From NCBI GenBank assembly GCA_020638155.1, contig JACKJB010000001.1:1240001-1304000 (forward strand): DNA of 64,000 nt. Direction: 5' to 3'. The stretch comes from Rhodospirillales bacterium. Lineage in GTDB: Bacteria > Pseudomonadota > Alphaproteobacteria > Micavibrionales > Micavibrionaceae. Shown piece after piece: positions 7,998 through 16,113 of this stretch. The position numbers and the translations under genes are program-made. The notes below the pieces were generated by a model. That model saw only the letters and a list, made by a program, of their open reading frames with translations, was not told the origin of the DNA and did not search any database. Position 1 is the first letter of the stretch; every line of letters begins with the position of its first letter.

Positions 7998-8939
7998 ATG
8001 ACCAGTTGCTGGATCGTTACCGAAGGAATCGCAGGAACCGAGAATCAATGTCTTGGCGTTGCCGAAGCGCTCGGCGTGATGCCGGAGATTAAACGCATCG
8101 GTTTACGGCAACCGTGGAAAAGCCTGTCGCCTTATCTCGGGTTTGAATGCGGCTGGAGTTTTACCGGGGACGCGCTAACGGCTCCCTGGCCAGACCTGTT
8201 GCTTGCTTCCGGACGCAAGGCGATTGCGGCGGCGCGCTATATTAAACGGATGAGCAGCGGTAAAACCCTGTGCGTTCAAATCCAGGACCCGCGCGTGAAC
8301 CCTGCGCAGTTCGATCTTGTCGCCGTCCCGGCACACGACCCGGCGCGCGGGGAGAATGTGATCGTTACCAGCGCCGCACCCAACCGGATCACGGCACAAA
8401 GGCTGGCAGACGCCCGCGATGAATTCACCGCCCTGCTCTCTCCCCTGCCGGCGCCGCGCGTTGCTGTGATGATCGGCGGCAACAGCAAAGCCTATACGAT
8501 GAGCGCGGACATTACGCGCAAACTTGCCGATGATTTAAAAGCGCTGAGCCAAAGCGGCTATAGCCTGATGGTGACAGCTTCGCGCCGCACCGGGGACGTC
8601 AACGGACAGATCCTGAAAGACGTGCTGAAAGGTGAAAATATCTACTATTGGGATGGCAGCGGGGATAATCCCTATTTCGGGTTTCTAGCCTGGGCCGATT
8701 TTATCCTCGTGACTGCGGATAGCGTGTCGATGCTCTCCGAAGCCGCCAGCACCGGAAAGCCGGTTTATATGATCCCGCTGGAAGGCGGCAGCAAGCGGCT
8801 TGAGCTGTTTCACGGGAAACTGACCGATGACGGGGTGATCCGCCGTTTTGACGGAACGCTGACAGCTTATGACTATACAAAGCTGGATGATGCCGGGCTG
8901 ATTGCGGCGGAAATCCGTAAACGGCTGGGAAAAGTATAA
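7998..8939 (+). CDS. ELM1/DUF1022 family protein (GT-B-like)
   Basis: A 313-residue member of the mitochondrial fission ELM1 family, which in bacteria is an uncharacterised group resembling GT-B glycosyltransferases. Typical features are the start CWIVTEGIAGTENQCLGVAEAL, the VQIQDPR motif at about 95, the domain-2 opening RVAVMIGGNSKAY at about 154 and the C-terminal TADSVSMLSEAASTGKPVY, which resembles a nucleotide-sugar binding loop. No membrane segment is visible. GAAAGGATATTTATG gives a good ribosome binding site. Bacterial function is unknown; an envelope sugar-transfer role is only inferred from the fold. Confidence 0.85.
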   Translation: MTSCWIVTEGIAGTENQCLGVAEALGVMPEIKRIGLRQPWKSLSPYLGFECGWSFTGDALTAPWPDLLLASGRKAIAAARYIKRMSSGKTLCVQIQDPRVNPAQFDLVAVPAHDPARGENVIVTSAAPNRITAQRLADARDEFTALLSPLPAPRVAVMIGGNSKAYTMSADITRKLADDLKALSQSGYSLMVTASRRTGDVNGQILKDVLKGENIYYWDGSGDNPYFGFLAWADFILVTADSVSMLSEAASTGKPVYMIPLEGGSKRLELFHGKLTDDGVIRRFDGTLTAYDYTKLDDAGLIAAEIRKRLGKV

Positions 8940-9013
8940 GAATCGGCTTTACCCTGTGCTTTTGGGTCAGTAAGACTAGATTATCCTTTAGAACCAAACG
9001 TAAAGACTGACTG

Positions 9014-9982
9014 ATGAGTGAAGTAAAACATACCAAAGTCCTGATTATCGGTGCCGGGCCTGCGGGCTATACCGCCGCGATTTATGCCGCGCGCGCAAAT
9101 CTTGAGCCTATGCTGGTGCAGGGGTTGCAGCCGGGCGGGCAGCTGACGATTACGACCGATGTTGAAAACTATCCCGGCTTTGCCGAAGTGATCCAGGGCC
9201 CGTGGCTGATGGAACAAATGAAAGCGCAGGCCGAACATGTCGGCACGACACTCATCAGCGACATCATCACCGAAGTCGATTTCGATCACCGCCCGTTTAC
9301 GGCCAAAGGGGATTCCGGCGCGGTCTATACCGCCGATACGATCATTATCGCCACGGGCGCAACGGCGCGCTGGCTGGGGTTGCCGTCGGAAAAAGAATTT
9401 ATGGGCAAAGGCGTATCGGCCTGCGCGACCTGCGACGGGTTTTTCTATCGCGGCAAGGAAGTCGCCGTAGTCGGCGGCGGGAATACGGCGGTTGAAGAAG
9501 CCCTGTTCCTGACCAATTTTTGCAGCAAAGTGACCCTGATCCACCGCCGTGATGAGCTGCGGGCGGAAAAAATCATGCAGGAGCGTTTGTTCAATCATGA
9601 AAAAGTCGACATCATCTGGGATACGGTGGTTGAGGAAGTCGTCGGTGATGCCACCGGGATGACAGGCCTGAAGCTGAAGAACATAAAGGATGGTTCGGAA
9701 AGCACGCTGGACGCGGACGGGTTCTTCGTCGCAATCGGCCATGATCCGGCAACCAAGATATTTAAAGGCAAGCTGGACATGGATGAACACGGCTACATCA
9801 TCAAAGCCCCCGATTCCACGGCAACGTCCGTGCCGGGCGTTTACGCCGCCGGAGATGTCACCGACAAAATTTACCGCCAGGCCGTTACGGCGGCAGGCAT
9901 GGGCTGTATGGCGGCGCTCGAAGCAGATAAATTCCTGGCGGCCATGGAAACACAGGATAAAAAGGCAGAGGCGGCAGAGTAA
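9014..9982 (+). CDS. trxB: Thioredoxin reductase
   Basis: Passes electrons from NADPH through FAD to thioredoxin in the cytoplasm. The 322 residues contain the FAD-binding GAGPAG at 13-18, the redox-active CATC at 137-140, the NADPH-binding GGGNTAVEEA at about 155-164 and the C-terminal GVYAAGDVTD motif that contacts FAD. Length is normal. No strong ribosome binding site is seen before the ATG. A LysR regulator follows on the same strand, an arrangement common in alphaproteobacteria. Confidence 0.97.
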   Translation: MSEVKHTKVLIIGAGPAGYTAAIYAARANLEPMLVQGLQPGGQLTITTDVENYPGFAEVIQGPWLMEQMKAQAEHVGTTLISDIITEVDFDHRPFTAKGDSGAVYTADTIIIATGATARWLGLPSEKEFMGKGVSACATCDGFFYRGKEVAVVGGGNTAVEEALFLTNFCSKVTLIHRRDELRAEKIMQERLFNHEKVDIIWDTVVEEVVGDATGMTGLKLKNIKDGSESTLDADGFFVAIGHDPATKIFKGKLDMDEHGYIIKAPDSTATSVPGVYAAGDVTDKIYRQAVTAAGMGCMAALEADKFLAAMETQDKKAEAAE

Positions 9983-10004
9983 CTGCCTTTGAACAACATT
10001 ACAT

Positions 10005-10080
10005 GTCATCCCGAACGCGCCTGGCGCGGAGGGATCTCCCGCCTTTTGGCATGAGATTTCTCACATGCGTTCGAAATGAC
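10005..10080. repeat. Dispersed repeat family B, copy 1
   Basis: A 76 bp palindromic element starting GTCATCCCGAACGC and ending GCGTTCGAAATGAC, with inner arms GGGATCTCCCGCC and GAGATTTCTC. It lies between trxB and the LysR gene. Confidence 0.83.
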
Positions 10081-10130
10081 GCATTATAGTAAAGGCATAT
10101 ATTCGTAATTAACGTTAGAGACTAATAACT

Positions 10131-11021
10131 ATGGATTGGGACAAACTCAGGATATTTCATGCTGTTGCCGAAGCGGGCAGCTTTACGCATGCCGGGGACG
10201 TCCTGAATCTCAGCCAGTCGGCTGTTTCCCGCCAGATTAGTACGTTGGAAGAATCGCTTGGCGTGACCCTGTTCCACCGCCATGCGCGGGGCCTGCTGCT
10301 GACCGAGCAAGGGGAGCTGCTGCAAAAAGCGGCGAAGGATATTTTCGGCAAACTGTCGATGATCGAAGGACAGTTGCTTGATTCGAAACAGCTGCCTGAG
10401 GGGCCGCTGCGAATCACGACCACGGAATTTATCGGCTCGACCTGGCTCGCCCCGAAGCTTAAGGAGCTGAATGAAAAGCATCCAAGCATTCAGCTTTCGC
10501 TGCTGCTGGACGACCGAATCCTGAATTTGAGTATGCGCGAAGCCGATGCGGCGATTCGCCTTTATAAGCCGGAGCAGCCGGATCTGGTGCAGCGACAGCT
10601 TACAACGATTCACTTCCATGTTTACGGCTCGAAACGTTACCTTGAAAAACACGGCAAGCCGCAAACGCCTAAGGATCTGCGCGGCCATACGCTGATCGGC
10701 TATCCGGATAATTCCCCTGCCCCGTTTGCAGACCTGAACTGGCTATTCCGCCTGGCGGGAATCGACCCGGATGAAGACTATAATATGCTGATGATTAATT
10801 CGATGTATGCGATTCACCAGGCCGTGGAGAACGGCGCGGGTCTGGCGACCCTGCCGGACTACCTCGCCGACAGCAGCGATAACCTGGAAATTGTCCTGCC
10901 GGACCACAAACCGGCCGATGTCGATGTGTATTTTGTGTACCCGGAAGAGCGCCGTCATTCACAACGGATCGCTATTTTCCGTGATTTCCTGCTGGAACAG
11001 GTCGCAAAAACACAGTTTTAA
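10131..11021 (+). CDS. LysR family transcriptional regulator
   Basis: A 296-residue LysR-type regulator. The N-terminal winged helix-turn-helix (about 1-62) reads WDKLRIFHAVAEAGSFTHAG, then LNLSQSAVSRQISTLEESLG and LFHRHARGLLLTEQGE. A linker helix and the two-lobed co-inducer-binding domain follow (about 90-290). The effector is unknown. It follows trxB, and a small RNA gene with a pair of direct repeats in front lies just downstream. Whether this regulator acts on either neighbour is inference. Confidence 0.93.
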   Translation: MDWDKLRIFHAVAEAGSFTHAGDVLNLSQSAVSRQISTLEESLGVTLFHRHARGLLLTEQGELLQKAAKDIFGKLSMIEGQLLDSKQLPEGPLRITTTEFIGSTWLAPKLKELNEKHPSIQLSLLLDDRILNLSMREADAAIRLYKPEQPDLVQRQLTTIHFHVYGSKRYLEKHGKPQTPKDLRGHTLIGYPDNSPAPFADLNWLFRLAGIDPDEDYNMLMINSMYAIHQAVENGAGLATLPDYLADSSDNLEIVLPDHKPADVDVYFVYPEERRHSQRIAIFRDFLLEQVAKTQF

Positions 11022-11100
11022 ATATTTTCCAAAACAGCCAAAATATTTAAATATTCCGTATAACGCAGCATTCACAGATGTTTACAGAATCTATCGTCTT

Positions 11101-11134
11101 AGATATGCATAATACGCATAACAGATATGCATAA
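11101..11134. promoter_or_regulatory. Direct repeat pair AGATATGCATAA, possible regulator site
   Basis: AGATATGCATAA occurs at 11101-11112 and again at 11123-11134, 22 bases apart or about two helical turns. Each contains the palindrome TATGCATA. The pair lies about 30 bases upstream of the likely -10 element of the small RNA. The binding protein is unknown. Confidence 0.45.
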
Positions 11135-11174
11135 AAACATCTAGCCACAGTGAGTCAGTTCATTATATAACCCT

Positions 11175-11280
11175 GCTCATCGACGTTCCGACGTCGATGG
11201 GACCTTCCCAGGTCCTACGTCTCCCAGACGTGAAACCTCCCTGTTCAACTCGCCGGGTCTTAAGGACCCGGTTTTTTTTT
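11175..11280 (+). ncRNA. Small RNA with anti-Shine-Dalgarno motif, copy 1
   Basis: About 105 bases of well-ordered structure without an open reading frame. Stem 1 is CATCGACGT/ACGTCGATG with loop TCCG (11178-11199). Stem 2 is GGACC/GGTCC with loop TTCCCA (11200-11215). Stem 3 is ACGTCT/AGACGT with loop CCC (11217-11231). Then comes a single-stranded GAAACCTCCCTGTTCAACTC and an intrinsic terminator. TATATAA near 11164-11170 is a likely -10 element. The CCTCCCT motif before the terminator resembles the alphaproteobacterial suhB / mmgR (alpha-r8) small RNAs as I remember them; that assignment needs a covariance search. A second copy of the motif occurs on the opposite strand near 57.7 kb. Confidence 0.72.
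11253..11280 (+). terminator. Rho-independent terminator of small RNA copy 1
   Basis: CCGGGTC and GACCCGG pair around TTAAG and are followed directly by nine Ts. This is the strongest terminator in the window. Confidence 0.9.
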
Positions 11281-11374
11281 GCCTGATAAAAATGCCCTTT
11301 GTGCACCGCACCCTGACAAAGCGTTTTCCCTGCGCTATTATTATTAATGACAACCGACCTGACTGAGTGCCCTT

Positions 11375-12649
11375 ATGCTTGATCCCAATAAAACACTGAT
11401 AGCTCTTTTCAATTACGGCGGCGGTATGCGCGGGCTGGTCCCTGCCCATATCATGTCGCGGATTGAAGAAGCCACAGGGCTGCGGATGGCCGAGATGGTC
11501 GATATCTTTTCCGGCCCGTCTACAGGTGCGATTCTCAACGCCGCCTTAACGCGGCGGCACCCGGAGCATACGTCGCGCCCATTATATAAAGCACGGCACC
11601 TGGTGAAGTTTTATGAGCGTGAGGGGCTAAAGATCTTCCCGCCGGACAGTTTCCGGGATTTTCGCGGCATCCTGCATGATTTCAATAACCGGACCCTGAA
11701 ACTGAGCCAGATGAACTGGCTGTTGCGGCACGGTCATTACGACCCCGCGAATCTCGGAAAAGCCCTGAAGGCGCTTTATGGTGATTCTTTATTAGAAGAG
11801 TCGCTCAGCAGCCTGATTATCCCGACATATAATATTGACGGCGAACAGCTCGAGGTTGCCGAGGAAAAAGACGAAACCGGCGATACCCCGGCCCGCACCG
11901 TCAATAATTTCTGCGATGAAGGCGGGCATGCGGTGTGGCTGAAGCACATCAAAAACGATTATCCTCCGGGGGCGGCCCAAAGGACGCCACGCGTGTCTTT
12001 ATATGACGCGGTGATGGCAAGCTGCGCTGCGCCGACTTATTTTCCCTGTCACCATTTCGAAGCGACCTACCCGGACCAGCGCGGCAGGATGTCCTATTCG
12101 GCGATTGACGGGGTGATCTTTGATAATCCGTGCATCAGCTATCTTGGCGCGATTCGCCGTCATATTCCCAAAGACTACAATCTGGTCATGATTATCCTCG
12201 GCACCGGCTATACGAACCGTTCGATCAAGAAAGAGGACTGGAACCGCTACGGCTCGCTTGGCGTGGTTGACCCGGTCAATGACCTGCCGCTGATTAATAT
12301 CTTCTTCCACGCCTCTGAATCGGCCTTGCTGGAGGGGTTTGAAGAAGAGATGGGGGATAACCTGTTTATCTTCAACAAATCGATGATTCCCACGCTCGGC
12401 CATCCCGATGCCGCCAGCCCCCAGATCGACGATGCCAGCCCGGATAACCTGAAGAAGCTGCAGTTCTTCGCAGAAGAGATTATGGAAGAGAACAACAGCA
12501 AGCTGGATGCGGTTTGCCACCTGCTGTCCCACCGCCGGGACCGGCGCAGTGAAACATCCCAGAGGACGCTTAAAAGCAAAATGCGGCGCTATTACTACCT
12601 GTTCACAGGCGAACGGAAAAACGAGAAGCGTCATAAATCAGACTCTTAG
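11375..12649 (+). CDS. Patatin-like phospholipase family protein
   Basis: A 424-residue patatin-type lipid acyl hydrolase. The oxyanion loop is GGGMRG at 15-20, the nucleophile elbow is GPSTG with Ser49, and IDGVIFDNP in the middle of the protein supplies the second catalytic residue of the Ser-Asp dyad in the usual Asp-Gly context. No signal peptide is seen, so it probably acts in the cytoplasm or is exported another way. The C-terminus is rich in Arg and Lys (SKMRRYYYLFTGERKNEKR), which could favour membrane contact. The substrate is unknown. A divergent patatin-like paralogue follows after a family A repeat. Confidence 0.88.
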   Translation: MLDPNKTLIALFNYGGGMRGLVPAHIMSRIEEATGLRMAEMVDIFSGPSTGAILNAALTRRHPEHTSRPLYKARHLVKFYEREGLKIFPPDSFRDFRGILHDFNNRTLKLSQMNWLLRHGHYDPANLGKALKALYGDSLLEESLSSLIIPTYNIDGEQLEVAEEKDETGDTPARTVNNFCDEGGHAVWLKHIKNDYPPGAAQRTPRVSLYDAVMASCAAPTYFPCHHFEATYPDQRGRMSYSAIDGVIFDNPCISYLGAIRRHIPKDYNLVMIILGTGYTNRSIKKEDWNRYGSLGVVDPVNDLPLINIFFHASESALLEGFEEEMGDNLFIFNKSMIPTLGHPDAASPQIDDASPDNLKKLQFFAEEIMEENNSKLDAVCHLLSHRRDRRSETSQRTLKSKMRRYYYLFTGERKNEKRHKSDS

Positions 12650-12666
12650 TGTCTTTTTTTAAAATC

Positions 12667-12813
12667 GTCATCCCCGTGACAAAAGCCTTGTGAAACAAGG
12701 GTTTTGTTTAAACGACGGGGATCCATATGTCGGCGAACTATGTTCGCCGTCTTTTGTGGATTCCCGCCGATCAGCCCTCCTTCGCTAAAGCTACGAAGGG
12801 CCGCGGGAATGAC
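12667..12813 (+). repeat. Dispersed repeat family A, copy 3
   Basis: About 147 bp from GTCATCCCCG to GCGGGAATGAC, with hairpins ACAAAAGCCTTG/CAAGGGTTTTGT, GGCGAACTATGTTCGCC and CCTTCGC..GCTACGAAGG. It occupies most of the gap between the two patatin-like genes. Confidence 0.86.
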
Positions 12814-12961
12814 GGCGGGAGATTTTCAAAACAGACTCTTAGCGTATTCGCTTTTCCTTATATGCACTGCACAACAGCTGGCGCATGACTTTGCCCCGGG
12901 AATGGTCTAAGGTCTGCCTTAATATAAAAAACAATAATCTGTAGAATAAGAACAGGGACCA

Positions 12962-14662
12962 ATGAGTACGCAGGGCGACCCGCAGGCTGACCAGCAGGGT
13001 ACCATCTTTATCCTTTATATACCGGGCGGCGCGATGCTGGGCATCAATCCCGCGCTGGCGATGGCTCATCTTGAAGATCTAACGGAAACCCCGGTTCAGG
13101 AGCTTTTTCAGGTCGTTGAAGGAGTTTCCACCGGAAGCATCCTGGCGTCCGCTTTTAACATGCCGGGTATCACAGCCAGCAAGGTTGTCGAGACTTTCGT
13201 CGAACGCGGACCGGAATTCTTTCCTTACATCCCTGGCCGCTGGGCGAAAATGCATGCCCGCAATGGGATCAATACGGCCAAGTATTTTTATGATCTTGAT
13301 CCGCGCCAGAGTGACTGCTTTGACATTCGTAATATCGAAGCGCTGTGCGACCGGATGAAGGACAAGAACCAAACCGCCGATCCCGAACTTATTGACCAGT
13401 TAAAAGACCAGGCGACGCAGCGCTGGCTGACGGTCAAACGCCAGGAAAAAATCCTGAGCATCGGCGAAGAAATCTGCAAACAGGATCCGTCGCTTGAAAA
13501 ATACAGGGACGCGATTACCGAGCTAGTCTCTACCCGGACCTTCACCAGCAGGCTCAGTATTATTTTCAATACGCCTGTAGTCGCCATTATGGACGGGATC
13601 AAAAACAAGTGGGCAAAGATGGAAGAATGCCTGTACCCGTCCGACGTGCCGGAAGCGGTATTTAAGGAATTATACGGTGAGCGTAAAATCAGCGACAGTA
13701 TCTGCTCCACCTTTATTTCTTTTTACGACATCATCAATAATCGTATTGTGACATCCTCTTGCCTGAAGAACGATTTATTCGACAAGACGCCCGGTGCCCC
13801 CGCCACCGTCCAAAACGACTTGAAATTCTGGGACGCGACCATGGCCAGCAGCGCGAACGAGCTGGCCTTTAAGGCGCATATCACCGAAACCAACATCCTG
13901 TGCAGTGACAAAGCCCCGCTGCACCGTATCCAGTCCGTCAGCGATGTTCACGCGGCCGCCCCCAAAGGTACGAAAATCATTCTGGTAATTGCCGGGACCG
14001 GCCAGCATATCGGCAAGGACCTGCAGGAATTCCTCGATAACAAAACCATCGATGATGAAGGGCTGAGCGAACATGAACGCATTCGCAAAAAGCTGGAGTT
14101 CATCCGCGATCAACGGGCGGAATTCGGGATGGCCGGAAACCTGATTATGGGTCGTGAGTTATCAGAACTTGAAGGCTACGCTCACAGCGATGCGCTGAGC
14201 GCTTGTAAGAACCTTATCGGCAATGACAATGTGTTTGATTTCACACCGCGCCTGTCGCCGCATACAAAGCAGGAACGGGACGAGTTCCCTTCACGGGATG
14301 TATTGGACGCCAGCGAAGATAACATTAAGAAAATCATCAAGCGCGGGCGGCAGAACTGTAAACGGCATGATGACCAAATCCGTGAACTGGCCCAGATGAT
14401 GGTCGATAACCTGCATATGCTGGGTAAAATGGATAATGATAAATATGCCCGCGTCTGCCAGAAAATCGGCTTAAAAACATTTACGCGCGAAGAAGCGATC
14501 GAGCCTGGGGTGGAAAACCGTATTGCTTCCAACGATAATTCAACAGGCGCGCGCCGTGTGTGGCGTCAATTCGTCAAGGCGGTCAATGGCCGTTGGGGCA
14601 GCCCCCCTGCTCCACGAGGTCCCAAAGGCCCGTCAGGGCCGGGTGGAAAAGGGCCGCTGTAA
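12962..14662 (+). CDS. Divergent patatin-like protein with Gly/Pro-rich tail
   Basis: A 566-residue relative of the upstream patatin-like protein. It keeps the oxyanion-type loop PGGAMLG (21-27) and the nucleophile elbow GVSTG with Ser56. I cannot find the Asp-Gly of the catalytic dyad: the stretch where it is expected reads ETNILCSDKAP instead of IDGVIFDNP, so activity is uncertain. A long helical insertion (about 115-215) separates the motifs. The C-terminus is collagen-like (APRGPKGPSGPGGKGPL). The ribosome binding region GAACAGGGA sits three bases before the ATG and is complementary to the small RNA motif. The substrate is unknown. Confidence 0.68.
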   Translation: MSTQGDPQADQQGTIFILYIPGGAMLGINPALAMAHLEDLTETPVQELFQVVEGVSTGSILASAFNMPGITASKVVETFVERGPEFFPYIPGRWAKMHARNGINTAKYFYDLDPRQSDCFDIRNIEALCDRMKDKNQTADPELIDQLKDQATQRWLTVKRQEKILSIGEEICKQDPSLEKYRDAITELVSTRTFTSRLSIIFNTPVVAIMDGIKNKWAKMEECLYPSDVPEAVFKELYGERKISDSICSTFISFYDIINNRIVTSSCLKNDLFDKTPGAPATVQNDLKFWDATMASSANELAFKAHITETNILCSDKAPLHRIQSVSDVHAAAPKGTKIILVIAGTGQHIGKDLQEFLDNKTIDDEGLSEHERIRKKLEFIRDQRAEFGMAGNLIMGRELSELEGYAHSDALSACKNLIGNDNVFDFTPRLSPHTKQERDEFPSRDVLDASEDNIKKIIKRGRQNCKRHDDQIRELAQMMVDNLHMLGKMDNDKYARVCQKIGLKTFTREEAIEPGVENRIASNDNSTGARRVWRQFVKAVNGRWGSPPAPRGPKGPSGPGGKGPL

Positions 14663-14676
14663 TTAAACAGCGGCCC
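14651..14676. terminator. Hairpin between convergent patatin-like and aspartate aminotransferase genes
   Basis: GGGCCGCTGT and ACAGCGGCCC form a ten-base-pair stem. It overlaps the end of the patatin-like gene. On the minus strand it is followed by TTTTCC, so it may serve mainly the aminotransferase gene. Confidence 0.55.
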
Positions 14677-14707
14677 CTCCCAAAAAAACTAATCTCAGAA
14701 ATCTATT

Positions 14708-15940
14708 TTAGCGTACAGCCGGTCTCGGCGTCGCAACCGGTTGCAGACTGCGGCAGGCATTCTGGATCCGCTTGCAAGCGTCTTCCAGCGCGGCTTCGGA
14801 GGTTGCATAAGAAATCCGGAAATACGGGGACAGGCCGAATGCCGCCCCGTGCACACAAGCCACGCCTTCGGCTTCCAGCAGGTATGTGACGAAATCTTCA
14901 TCACTGTTGATGATTTTTCCATCCGGCGTTTTCTTGCCGATCACCCCGGCGCAAGACGGGAAGACATAGAACGCGCCTTCGGGGGTCGCGCATGTAATGC
15001 CGTCCGCTTCGTTGAGCATTTTGACAACCATGTCGCGGCGCTTTTTAAACTCATCGTTACGGCTTTTCAGGAAGCTGTGGTCGCCGTTCAGGGCGGCAGC
15101 GGCTGCAGCCTGTGAAATTGAGGACGGGTTTGAGGTGCTCTGCCCCTGCACTTTCTGCATGCGTTTAATCAGATCGGCAGGACCGCCGGCAAACCCAATC
15201 CGCCACCCGGTCATCGAGTATGCCTTGGACACACCGTTCACAGTCAGGGTCCGGTCCTTTAGCGCAGGCTCGACCTGTGCCGGGGTCACGAATTTGAAGT
15301 TATCGTAAGTTACATGCTCATAGATATCATCGCTCATAACCCAGATATGAGAGTGCTTCATAAACACATCGGTCAGCGCTTTCATTTCTTCTTCGGTATA
15401 AGCGGCGCCGGTCGGGTTAGACGGCGAGTTGAGGATCACCCACTTGGTTTTCGGGGTAATTGCCGCTTCGAGCTTTTTCGGATCGAGTTTAAAGCCGTCA
15501 GCCTCATCGCATTCGACGATCACGGGTTTGCCGCCAAACAACTTGACCATATCCGGATAAGACACCCAGTACGGCGCCGGGATAATCACTTCATCCCCTT
15601 CATTAATTGTGGACAGGAACGCGTTGAAAAGAATCTGCTTTCCGCCTGTCCCGGCGACCACTTCGTCCTGCGTGTAAGTCAGGCCATTATCGCGTTTGAA
15701 TTTATCGACAATCGCCTGTTTCAGCTCCACAGTGCCGCCGACAGCGGTATATTTGGTCTGGCCGGCATCGATGGCGGCTTTGGCCGCTTCCTTGATATGG
15801 TCCGGCGTATCAAAGTCCGGCTCGCCTGCGCCAAGGTTAATGACATCTTCGCCTGCGGCTTTCATGGCCTTGGCTTTACCATCAATCGCCAGGGTCGGTG
15901 ATGCGGCCATTTCTTCGACTTTTTTGGAATAAAAACTCAT
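14708..15940 (-). CDS. Aspartate aminotransferase (class I, PLP-dependent)
   Basis: Transfers the amino group of aspartate to 2-oxoglutarate using pyridoxal phosphate. The 410 residues show the subgroup I-gamma pattern: LGAGEPDFDTP near 37, YTAVGGTVELK near 64, SPSNPTGAAY with Asn175, and VNGVSKAYSMTGWRIGFAGG, where Lys239 is the PLP-binding lysine and Arg247 lies in the conserved WRIG. CFRISYAT-type substrate contact is present as PYFRISYATS near the C-terminus. GGGAGCAAGCA precedes the ATG. It is close to prokaryotic AspB/AatA, some members of which also accept prephenate; that cannot be decided here. Confidence 0.95.
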   Translation of the reverse strand: MSFYSKKVEEMAASPTLAIDGKAKAMKAAGEDVINLGAGEPDFDTPDHIKEAAKAAIDAGQTKYTAVGGTVELKQAIVDKFKRDNGLTYTQDEVVAGTGGKQILFNAFLSTINEGDEVIIPAPYWVSYPDMVKLFGGKPVIVECDEADGFKLDPKKLEAAITPKTKWVILNSPSNPTGAAYTEEEMKALTDVFMKHSHIWVMSDDIYEHVTYDNFKFVTPAQVEPALKDRTLTVNGVSKAYSMTGWRIGFAGGPADLIKRMQKVQGQSTSNPSSISQAAAAAALNGDHSFLKSRNDEFKKRRDMVVKMLNEADGITCATPEGAFYVFPSCAGVIGKKTPDGKIINSDEDFVTYLLEAEGVACVHGAAFGLSPYFRISYATSEAALEDACKRIQNACRSLQPVATPRPAVR

Positions 15941-16037
15941 TGCTTGCTCCCTTCGCTACGTTCCGGATATCCGCCCGCAGCATAGCATTTAAGCCGGGAA
16001 AGGCAACACCGAAGCGCGCCATATTCCCCCCTCGACC

Positions 16038-16105
16038 GTCATTTCGAGGCGTAGCCGAGAAATCTCCAGACTACCGGGAGATCCCTCACATGCGTTCGGG
16101 ATGAC
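16038..16105. repeat. Dispersed repeat family B, copy 2
   Basis: A 68 bp element from GTCATTTCGAGGC to GTTCGGGATGAC with an inner GAAATCTCCAG/GGGAGATCCC region. It ends nine bases before the stop of the kinase-like gene. Confidence 0.83.
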
Positions 16106-16113
16106 GCGCTCTC

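Noticed and set aside
7740..8048. N-terminal extension of the Lrp regulator
   Set aside because: The extra 103 codons are read through a family A repeat and do not resemble the family.
11375..14662. Patatin-like pair as CBASS-type anti-phage effectors
   Set aside because: No nucleotide cyclase, ubiquitin-like or HORMA/TRIP13-type gene is adjacent. The AAA+ gene is 36 kb away.
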